Shown here: positions 1 to 5,705 of the stretch, piece by piece
How positions within the stretch are numbered: position 1 is the stretch's first letter
Layout: every line of letters starts with the position of its first letter
Source of the DNA: Candidatus Paenalcaligenes intestinipullorum
GTDB lineage: Bacteria > Pseudomonadota > Gammaproteobacteria > Burkholderiales > Burkholderiaceae_B
Direction: 5' to 3'
Assembly (NCBI GenBank): GCA_019120675.1
Contig: DWUQ01000038.1
Location: forward strand, 1 to 5,705
DNA: 5,705 bases
Program-made: the position numbers and the translations under genes
Notes under the pieces: model-generated
The model's input: only the letters and a program-made list of their open reading frames with translations
Database searches by the model: none
Told to the model about the DNA's origin: nothing

Positions 1-591
1 AGAGGTCAACGGGCAGCGACGCGAGCCATTGTTGGCCAATGTCACCAATTGATCTTGGAGCTGCTGCCACTCACGTGAAGGTTGTGCAGGGTTCAAGCCC
101 GCTTTTTTAAAGGCTTCAACGTTATAAAACATAACGGGTACTTCAGCCATATAGGGCAACGCCACCATGCGCCCTTTGGCATCGTGCATAAAATTATTGG
201 CTGACGGAATAAACCACTTTTCTTTTTTCAAATTGGATTTATTCAATGCGTTGTACAGCGGTTGCACATACGAACGCTTAGCGACATCATCCAGACCGTG
301 AGTCTCGCCAAACTGAAATAAATGCGGCAATTGCTTAGCGTCGCTGGATTTCAAAGCGGCTTCGAGCTGATCCTCGTTGGCATAGGCTTTGAGCTTGACC
401 TGCACCTCGTCTTGACTACGGTTGTAGTCGGAGATCAGCTTTTCGAAAGCTTTTTTGTTGTGCTCGGGCAGGCTATGCCAAAGCAGCACATCGGTGGCCG
501 CCCAGGACGCACTACTAATGCCTAAAAGCATGACCGCTGCGGCGCAACGTGATAGGGAATGGGAAAACGGTGTAAAACGAGTTTTGTTCAT
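1..591 (-). CDS. UgpB-like ABC transporter periplasmic solute-binding protein (N-terminal part, runs off the window edge)
   Basis: This is the first 197 codons of an open frame that continues past base 1. The family (extracellular solute-binding protein family 1, UgpB branch) captures glycerol-3-phosphate, related esters or sugars in the periplasm and hands them to an ABC permease. Residues 1-31 look like a Sec signal peptide: basic start (MNKTR), hydrophobic stretch AAAVMLLGISSA, and a cleavage site after Ser-Trp-Ala. The mature part opens with LLWHSLPEHNKKAF (about 36-49), like the FWHS start of E. coli UgpB. Further matches are LFQFGE (91-96), QPLYNAL (110-116) and ALPYMAEVPVMFYNVEAFKKAGL (144-166, a hallmark stretch). 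UgpB proteins are about 435 residues, so slightly under half is present. The ATG at 589-591 is the only nearby in-frame start, but no clear Shine-Dalgarno precedes it. The 195-base upstream gap suggests its own promoter. Two residues contacting glycerol-3-phosphate in E. coli UgpB appear replaced, so the substrate is uncertain and I give no symbol. Confidence 0.85.
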   Translation of the reverse strand, partial: MNKTRFTPFSHSLSRCAAAVMLLGISSASWAATDVLLWHSLPEHNKKAFEKLISDYNRSQDEVQVKLKAYANEDQLEAALKSSDAKQLPHLFQFGETHGLDDVAKRSYVQPLYNALNKSNLKKEKWFIPSANNFMHDAKGRMVALPYMAEVPVMFYNVEAFKKAGLNPAQPSREWQQLQDQLVTLANNGSRRCPLTS

Positions 592-612
592 AGAAATGAG
601 AGTGCGACAAAC

Positions 613-640
613 AAAATAAAAGAAACTCGACCTCAGCCAA
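613..640 (-). promoter_or_regulatory. Weak sigma-70-like promoter candidate for the solute-binding gene
   Basis: On the minus strand a TTGGCT box (635-640) and a TATTTT box (613-618) are separated by 16 bases, in an AT-richer patch ending 21 bases before the ATG at 591. Transcription would begin near 606 and leave a leader of only about 15 bases. The match is by eye and modest. It is offered because the 195-base gap 592-786 is the only place in the window where a promoter is expected. The rest of the gap shows no RNA gene, no good terminator hairpin and no convincing PhoB box. Confidence 0.2.
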
Positions 641-786
641 AGCACCGTAAGCGCTCGGACTGACCCTTATGTGCTGAAGCGACAGAGTAAATCGGCCGCC
701 CTGCTCAGCAAGCAAAATCCCATGATAGCAAAGCGCAACCAAAGTGCAGCAAAAACTGTGTAACCAGTGCCGCCAGCTAAGGCAAT

Positions 787-1821
787 TTAGGCATCCGCAG
801 TCGAAGTAAACGCATCCGCGTAGAAGAACTCTTCGGGCAACTGACACATGGAGACAAAATCGTGACGCGCCGCTTCCACCATGGCAGGGGCGCCGCAGGC
901 GTAGACCGCATGCTGTTGTAAATCCGGAAAATCCGCCATAACGGCTTGATGTACAAAGCCACTGCGACCTTGCCATTGGTCTTCGGGCACAGCCTCGGAG
1001 ATGACTGGAATATACTGAAAATCTGGTATCGTTGCTGCCCACTCTTGGGCGAGTTGGTGCAAATACAAATCTGCTGGTCGGCGGCCACCCCAATAAAAGT
1101 GCACGGACCGTTGGATGCCTTGCTGCTGCATATGTTCGACAATGGCTTTGATGGGCGCAAAGCCCGTGCCACTGGCTAAAAATATAATCGGCTTGGAGGT
1201 GTCTTCACGCAAGAAAAACGAGCCCAAAGGCGCTTCAACACGAATAATCTCGCGCTCTTTGAGCTTGGCGCCGTCTTGGGCTCCAAACACATAATCGGTA
1301 AACACTCCACCTGGCATATGTCGTAAATGCAGCTCAGCAATATTGGCGTCATTGGGGGCATTGGCCATTGAATAACTACGACGCTGACCGTCTTTTAGGA
1401 TAAAGTCTAAATACTGCCCCGCATAAAAATAAAAAGGCTCAGACTTGGGCAATTGCACACGCAAGCGGATCACGTCATCGCTTAAGGGTTCAATGCTCAG
1501 CACACGAGAGGGCATTTTCCGTAGCTTAATGTCTGACATTTGAGTGGCTTGAGGTGCATCAATCACCATATCGCTGTGTGCAACGACTTGGCAAAGTAAC
1601 GTGTAGCCTTCTGCAAGCTCTGTAGAATCGAGTATATGGGTTGGGGCCTCGCCTGCTTCGAAATGACCACTGACCACCTTAGCCTTGCAGGTCGAACAAG
1701 AACCCGTACGGCAGCTAAAAGGTAATAACACCTTGGCTTTTAATGCGGCATCTAAAAGATTTTCACCTTCCTCGGTAGTAAAACTTAACCCCGAAGGTTG
1801 TACAGTAATTGTGTGAGTCAT
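787..1821 (-). CDS. Ferredoxin-type NAD(P)H flavoreductase (2Fe-2S + FAD + NAD), family of CDP-6-deoxy-delta-3,4-glucoseen reductase
   Basis: This complete 344-residue cytoplasmic electron-transfer protein moves electrons from NAD(P)H through FAD to a 2Fe-2S cluster and then to a partner. Residues 1-90 are a plant-type ferredoxin domain with ligands Cys37, Cys42, Cys45 and Cys77 (C-x4-C-x2-C-x31-C). Residues about 100-200 are the FAD-binding barrel with RRSYSMAN (147-154, the R-x-Y-S motif) and MPGGVFTDYVF (169-179). Residues about 208-344 are the NAD-binding domain with GTGFAP (218-223), YWGGRR (243-248), CGAP (309-312) and a closing EEFFYADAF (330-338). Length and domain order match single-chain reductases such as AscD/DdhD and the reductase parts of phenol or methane monooxygenases. 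The sugar-reductase name is the usual database label, but no dideoxysugar or oxygenase genes are here, so the acceptor is unknown. The ATG at 1819-1821 lies 28 bases after the parC stop, implying cotranscription. It has no clear Shine-Dalgarno; an overlapping ATG-CAA-TGA lies just upstream. The stop is TAA. Confidence 0.92.
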   Translation of the reverse strand: MTHTITVQPSGLSFTTEEGENLLDAALKAKVLLPFSCRTGSCSTCKAKVVSGHFEAGEAPTHILDSTELAEGYTLLCQVVAHSDMVIDAPQATQMSDIKLRKMPSRVLSIEPLSDDVIRLRVQLPKSEPFYFYAGQYLDFILKDGQRRSYSMANAPNDANIAELHLRHMPGGVFTDYVFGAQDGAKLKEREIIRVEAPLGSFFLREDTSKPIIFLASGTGFAPIKAIVEHMQQQGIQRSVHFYWGGRRPADLYLHQLAQEWAATIPDFQYIPVISEAVPEDQWQGRSGFVHQAVMADFPDLQQHAVYACGAPAMVEAARHDFVSMCQLPEEFFYADAFTSTADA

Positions 1822-1849
1822 TGCATCAAGTGGTATTCAAATGCAGAGC

Positions 1850-4174
1850 TTAGTCTGCGGAAGTAGTCGGTGTATTAAAGGAAACTAAGCTTGGTTTCGC
1901 CAAGCGTGTGTCAAGGATTTTACCCTTGCGGGCTCGTTTGGCGCGATAAGGCTCAAGTTGAGTATGGGTTAGTAGCTCTACGACAAGCTTGCGACGATAG
2001 GTGCCTTGTAACTGCACGCCTTGCTCCGTCACCCCGGCTAGGTCGTGCAAGCTATCGTTTGCATCGAAGTTCATCAATACTGTCCCTCGCCCCCCACCTT
2101 TGAGTACCCGCAGTTCCTGCCGATCCACAACCATAAAACGCCCTTTTTCGCTTAGTAAAGCGAGCTCAGTTTCATTGTCCGCAAGTGGCACCGGTTTTAG
2201 TAAACGGTCCTTAGCATGTACGGTGATAAACTGCTTGCCAGCACGCTGTCGCGAGGACAAATCGCCTAACCGAGCGATAAAACCATAGCCGGATTTTAAG
2301 CTAAATAAATAAGCTTGCTGAGCGGTGGCGGCAATCATATGCACGATCGGTGCTTTAGGATTGACCTCTACCATAGCCGTGATCGGCTGACCATCGCCTC
2401 GCCCACTAGGGATACTGGCCACATCGACGGTGTACACACGTCCATCTGCCCCTAGAGCGATCAGCTCATCTTGACTGCGGCATTCAAATACCGCATACAG
2501 ACTGTCACCGGTTTTAAAGCTTAGGCTTTGTTGCTCAACCCCATGGCCCTGACGACGGCGTAACCAGCCTTTTTTGGAAACAATGACCGTAACGGGCTCG
2601 TCCGGAACTTTGGTTTCCAAGGTGGCTTTTTCTGCTTCTTGGATCAGCGTACGGCGAGCATCGCCGAATTGAGCGGCATCGTCCTCTACTTCTTTGATGA
2701 TCAGCTTTTTAAACGCCGCCTCACTATTAAGTAAACGCTCCAAGCGTTGCGCTTCGGTGCGTTGCTTTTTGAGCTCTTGCTCAATTTTAAACCCCTCGAG
2801 GCGTGCCAGCTGACGCAAGCGCATTTCTAAGATGTCTTCGGCTTGGCGCTCAGACAGCTGGAAAGCCTGTATTAAAGCAGGTTTAGGCTCATCGGCGTCC
2901 CGTATCGTTTGGATGACGGCATCCACGTCCAAATACACCACCATGCGACCTTCGAGCACATGGATGCGATCCAGTACCTTATCAAGACGGTATTGGGTAC
3001 GACGACGCACGGTCTGACGGCGAAAGCTCAGCCATTCGGTCAGCATTTGCTTGAGGTTACGCTGCGCTGGACGCCCATCAATACCAATACTAACGAGATT
3101 TAAGGTGGCATTGCCCTCCATGCTGGTTTGTGTCAATAAGGTATTCACAAACTCATCACGATCAATGCGACTACTCTTGGGCTCAAAGACCAAACGCACT
3201 GGTGCGTCTTTGCCCGATTCATCACGTACCGTATCCAATAAACTAAGCATTAAGCTACGCGTATGCTGCTGCTCAGGACTTAAGCTTTTACGTCCGGCAC
3301 GAATCCGTGGGTTGGTCTTTTCTTCGATTTCTTCGAGGATTTTTTGTGCGGACGTACCAGGCGGCAGCTCCGTCACCACTAATTGCCATTGACCACGTGC
3401 GAACTCTTCGAAACCCCAACGAGCTCGCACTTTGATGGTGCCCCGCCCACTCGCGTAGATTTGGGTGATGTCGTGGGAACTGGAAATAATTTGTCCGCCC
3501 CCAGGAAAATCTGGGCCAGGAATATACGCGGCTAAGGCTTCCGGTTCGAGCTGGGGATCGTGTAATAACGCCACACACGCTTGGGCAACCTCATTTAAAT
3601 TATGAGGAGGGATCTCGGTGGCCATACCCACTGCAATGCCAGTAGCACCATTGAGTAGTGCTACCGGCAAACGGGCAGGCAGTAAAACGGGCTCCTGCTG
3701 GGAGCCATCGTAATTCGGGGTAAAGTCGACCGTGCCCTCGTTGAGCTCGGCCAATAACACTTGAGCAAAAGGGGTCAGACGCGCTTCGGTATAGCGCATA
3801 GCGGCTGCATTATCACCATCGCGGGAGCCAAAGTTGCCTTGACCATCAATAAGAGGGTAACGCAGTACAAAGTCTTGGGCCATACGCACCATTGCGTCGT
3901 AGGCCGCTTGATCGCCATGGGGATGATATTTCCCCAATACGTCGCCTACCACACGCGCGGATTTAACAGGTTTGGCGCCAGCCGCCAAACCCATGGCTTG
4001 CATAGCATACAAAATACGACGTTGCACAGGCTTTTGCCCATCCGACACATCGGGCAAAGCACGCCCACGCACGACGGACACAGCGTAGTCCAAATACGCT
4101 TGCTCGGCATACAAACCTAAGCTGAGGTGCTCTTGAGCGTCGTCTTGCTGGACTGATTGGTTTTCAACTTCCAT
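1850..4174 (-). CDS. parC: DNA topoisomerase IV subunit A (ParC)
   Basis: This complete 774-residue protein is the DNA-cleaving subunit of topoisomerase IV, which with ParE unlinks replicated chromosomes. The winged-helix/tower part (about 20-500) carries DGQKPVQRRILYAM (45-58), the quinolone-determining stretch GKYHPHGDQAAYDAM (81-95), the catalytic tyrosine Tyr128 preceded by Arg127 (AAMRYTEARL), and GIAVGMATEIPPHNL (179-193) with the DNA-intercalating isoleucine. A basic coiled-coil stretch covers about 455-490. From about 522 the C-terminal beta-pinwheel begins (DEPVTVIVSKKGWLRR); repeated blades such as LIALGADGRVYTVD and YLFSLKSGYGFIARLGD follow. The canonical GyrA box (QRRGGKG) is absent, and the length suits ParC rather than GyrA. 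The start is ambiguous: the ATG at 4172-4174 is immediately preceded by an in-frame GTG (4175-4177, 775 residues). I prefer the ATG, and neither has a strong Shine-Dalgarno. The gap to parE is 41 bases, typical of a parE-parC operon. One oddity is Gln89 where many ParC proteins have Ser or Thr. Numbering here is from the ATG. Confidence 0.97.
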   Translation of the reverse strand: MEVENQSVQQDDAQEHLSLGLYAEQAYLDYAVSVVRGRALPDVSDGQKPVQRRILYAMQAMGLAAGAKPVKSARVVGDVLGKYHPHGDQAAYDAMVRMAQDFVLRYPLIDGQGNFGSRDGDNAAAMRYTEARLTPFAQVLLAELNEGTVDFTPNYDGSQQEPVLLPARLPVALLNGATGIAVGMATEIPPHNLNEVAQACVALLHDPQLEPEALAAYIPGPDFPGGGQIISSSHDITQIYASGRGTIKVRARWGFEEFARGQWQLVVTELPPGTSAQKILEEIEEKTNPRIRAGRKSLSPEQQHTRSLMLSLLDTVRDESGKDAPVRLVFEPKSSRIDRDEFVNTLLTQTSMEGNATLNLVSIGIDGRPAQRNLKQMLTEWLSFRRQTVRRRTQYRLDKVLDRIHVLEGRMVVYLDVDAVIQTIRDADEPKPALIQAFQLSERQAEDILEMRLRQLARLEGFKIEQELKKQRTEAQRLERLLNSEAAFKKLIIKEVEDDAAQFGDARRTLIQEAEKATLETKVPDEPVTVIVSKKGWLRRRQGHGVEQQSLSFKTGDSLYAVFECRSQDELIALGADGRVYTVDVASIPSGRGDGQPITAMVEVNPKAPIVHMIAATAQQAYLFSLKSGYGFIARLGDLSSRQRAGKQFITVHAKDRLLKPVPLADNETELALLSEKGRFMVVDRQELRVLKGGGRGTVLMNFDANDSLHDLAGVTEQGVQLQGTYRRKLVVELLTHTQLEPYRAKRARKGKILDTRLAKPSLVSFNTPTTSAD
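3969..3991. repeat. Perfect 9-bp inverted repeat (potential hairpin) inside parC
   Basis: GGTTTGGCG (3969-3977) and CGCCAAACC (3983-3991) are perfect complements around a 5-base loop. On the coding strand the structure falls in codons for Gly-Leu-Ala-Ala-Gly-Ala-Lys-Pro, about 180-205 bases after the parC start. No U-tract follows, so it is not a standard terminator. It may be coincidental to the codon choice. Confidence 0.45.
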
Positions 4175-4215
4175 CACTGACTCAGTAAAATAGGTAATCG
4201 ACTAAAGGGCGACGG

Positions 4216-5705
4216 CTAGACATCTAATTCAGCGCAATCGCCTTTGCTTTCGAGCCATTGGCGTCGTTGAGACGCTTCGCCCCGCGCCATGAGCATTGAA
4301 AAGAGCTCTTGCGTAGCCGTTAGGCCTAGATCTTGATAGCTCACGGGCATTAAGCGCCGAGTATCGGGATTCATGGTGGTTTCCCAAAGCTGCTCAGCAC
4401 TCATTTCCCCTAGGCCTTTGAAGCGGCTGATTGAGCATTGCTCGGGCTTGATTTTTTCGGAGCGGAGCTTTTCTTGGGTGGCATCGAGCTCAGCTTGATC
4501 TAAGCAATAGAGCTTGCGGGCAGGACGCTTACCGAATGCAGGCACATCTATCCGAAACAGAGGCGGACGAGCAATATAAATATGCCCCGCTTCGATGAGG
4601 GCTGGAAAATGTTTAAAAAACAGAGTCAGCAATAAAACTTGGATGTGCGAGCCGTCAACATCCGCATCCGACAAAATGCAAATGCGTCCATAACGCAAAC
4701 CGGATAACTCTGCAGGCTCGTCTAGCGTATGCGGATCCACCCCTATGGCAACAGAAATATCGTGAATTTCTTGGTTGGCAAATAAACGATCTCGTTCGAC
4801 CTCCCAAGAGTTGAGCACCTTGCCACGAAGCGGCAAGATCGCTTGAAAAGCCTTATCGCGACCCATCTTGGCAGACCCCCCAGCCGAGTCGCCTTCGACC
4901 AAAAACAATTCAGTCCGTGACACATCATTGGATTCGCAATCGGTCAGCTTGCCAGGTAAGACCGCTACGCCTGAGCTTTTACGTTTTTCGATACGCTGCG
5001 CTGATCGTAAGCGCGCTTGAGCATGTTTGATGCAAAATTCGGCGAGCTTCTTGCCGTGCTCAACATTGGCGTGCAACATGAGCTCTAGGGCATTGCGGAC
5101 AAAGCCACTGACCAAACGCACCGCATCACGGCTATTGAGGCGTTCTTTGATTTGACCCTGAAATTGTGGATCCAGAACTTTTGTGGACAACACAAAGCTC
5201 ACCCGGGCAAAGACGTCTTCGGGTAATAGGCGTACCCCTTTGGGAATAAGGCTGTGCAGCTCCGCAAAGCTTTTTACGGCGGTAAACAAACCGTCACGTA
5301 GACCAGCTTCGTGCGTGCCACCTGCCGAGGTAGTAATGAGGTTGACAAAAGATTCGCGCACCAAAGCACCCTCGGCACTCCATGCCACGACCCAATGCGC
5401 CCCTTCGCCTAAAGCGAAGTTATCCTCGTCGGCGGTGGCATAGCGTTGACCTTCGAACAAAGGCAGCAGTAATTCTGTGTTGTGTAAGTGCTCTTCGAGG
5501 TAACTGCGTAGGCCGTTTTCATATTGCCAGCGTAGACGCTCGCCCGTTTTTTCGTTGATCAGCTCAACCGTAAGCCCATTAAGGAGCACGGCCTTACTAC
5601 GTAGGACGTGGATAAGGTCTGCAAGAGGAATGAGCGCGGCATCGAAGTACTGTGGATCAGGCCAGACTTTGACTTTAGTGCCGGTATTGCGCTTGCCCAC
5701 CGTGC
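4216..5705 (-). CDS. parE: DNA topoisomerase IV subunit B (ParE), 5' end missing
   Basis: This ATPase subunit of topoisomerase IV binds ATP, clamps the DNA and works with ParC. The frame is open to base 5705. The first visible residues (TVGKRNTGTKVKVWPD) align with an internal stretch of E. coli ParE near residue 160-175, so the GTG at 5698-5700 is an internal valine codon rather than a start, and most of the N-terminal GHKL ATPase domain lies outside. Visible in order are the end of the ATPase domain; the transducer domain with GGTHEAGLRDGL and the ATP-sensing loop QIKERL (Lys codon 5146-5148); then the TOPRIM domain with LVEGDSAGGSAK (4867-4902, catalytic Glu at 4894-4896), PLRGKVLN, and the metal-binding DADVDG (4651-4668). 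RFKGLGEM (4402-4425) and WLESKGDCAELDV at the end are typical of the family. About 496 residues are visible of a usual 630-660. It lacks the large C-terminal insertion of Gram-negative GyrB, and the adjacent parC confirms ParE. The stop is TAG (4216-4218). One oddity is Ile in place of Thr in the usual Gln-Thr-Lys loop. Confidence 0.96.
   Translation of the reverse strand, partial: TVGKRNTGTKVKVWPDPQYFDAALIPLADLIHVLRSKAVLLNGLTVELINEKTGERLRWQYENGLRSYLEEHLHNTELLLPLFEGQRYATADEDNFALGEGAHWVVAWSAEGALVRESFVNLITTSAGGTHEAGLRDGLFTAVKSFAELHSLIPKGVRLLPEDVFARVSFVLSTKVLDPQFQGQIKERLNSRDAVRLVSGFVRNALELMLHANVEHGKKLAEFCIKHAQARLRSAQRIEKRKSSGVAVLPGKLTDCESNDVSRTELFLVEGDSAGGSAKMGRDKAFQAILPLRGKVLNSWEVERDRLFANQEIHDISVAIGVDPHTLDEPAELSGLRYGRICILSDADVDGSHIQVLLLTLFFKHFPALIEAGHIYIARPPLFRIDVPAFGKRPARKLYCLDQAELDATQEKLRSEKIKPEQCSISRFKGLGEMSAEQLWETTMNPDTRRLMPVSYQDLGLTATQELFSMLMARGEASQRRQWLESKGDCAELDV

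Noticed and set aside
120..136. Inverted repeat CGTTAT / ATAACG inside the solute-binding gene
   Set aside because: It has six-base arms, is AT-rich and lies in coding sequence. It is expected by chance.
665..695. CTGTC-containing stretch upstream of the solute-binding gene, considered as a PhoB box because ugp genes are often phosphate-regulated
   Set aside because: Only one half resembles CTGTCA, and the second repeat 11 bases on does not match.
751..768. Possible terminator after the reductase: ACTG-GTTACA-CAGT followed by TTTT on the minus strand
   Set aside because: The stem is only 4 bp with an AT-rich loop and cannot be extended. This is too weak to call an intrinsic terminator.
778..794. 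Imperfect CTAA/TTAG hairpin overlapping the reductase stop
   Set aside because: It has four base pairs plus a bulge, with no following U-tract. I see no support for function.
515..1093. 192-codon minus-strand open frame across the reductase 3' end, the gap and the solute-binding start
   Set aside because: It overlaps two well-supported genes in another frame. Its product is rich in Cys, Arg and Trp and resembles no family; it is a shadow frame.
3761..4120. 119-codon plus-strand open frame opposite the start of parC
   Set aside because: It is antisense to the most conserved part of parC. Its composition is a by-product of that coding sequence, with no domain or start signal.
5183..5443. 86-codon plus-strand open frame opposite parE
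   Set aside because: It is antisense to a conserved region, low in complexity (Ser/Ala/Lys), and has no supporting context.
5698..5700. GTG as a possible start of a short parE
   Set aside because: The reading frame stays open upstream, and the codon matches an internal valine of ParE. The gene is cut by the window edge, not truncated.

Overview
The window is an ordinary, densely coded chromosomal stretch in which every supported gene lies on the minus strand. Reading in the direction of transcription, from high to low coordinates, the order is: parE (topoisomerase IV subunit B, missing its 5' end), parC (topoisomerase IV subunit A, complete), a 344-residue ferredoxin-type NAD(P)H flavoreductase (complete), and the first 197 codons of a UgpB-like periplasmic solute-binding protein that runs off the low-coordinate edge. 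Base composition is near 50% GC by eye. ParC resembles what I remember of Neisseria and other betaproteobacterial ParC more closely than E. coli ParC. An orphan reductase of the type usually named CDP-6-deoxy-delta-3,4-glucoseen reductase is also common in Burkholderiales. I infer a betaproteobacterium, perhaps a moderate-GC member of the Alcaligenaceae. The family placement is only a guess.

Layout: 4216-5705 holds parE from the end of its ATPase domain through the transducer and TOPRIM domains to its natural stop. A 41-base gap leads to parC (1850-4174). A 28-base gap leads to the flavoreductase (787-1821). The short gaps contain no terminator, so parE, parC and the reductase are probably one transcription unit whose promoter lies beyond 5705. 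A 195-base gap (592-786) then precedes the solute-binding gene. It contains no RNA gene, no credible hairpin terminator and at best a weak promoter candidate.

How the genes work together: ParE and ParC form the A2B2 topoisomerase IV that decatenates daughter chromosomes. The reductase would pass electrons from NAD(P)H through FAD to a 2Fe-2S centre and on to an unknown acceptor; nothing here supplies a partner oxygenase or sugar dehydrase. The solute-binding protein would deliver a substrate, possibly glycerol-3-phosphate or a related polyol or sugar, to an ABC importer encoded outside the window.

I found no mobile element, CRISPR array, RNA gene or evident new system. The observations most worth a second look are residue-level: Gln instead of Ser/Thr at the quinolone-contact position of ParC, Gln-Ile-Lys instead of Gln-Thr-Lys in the ATP-sensing loop of ParE, and apparent loss of two glycerol-3-phosphate contact residues in the UgpB-like protein.
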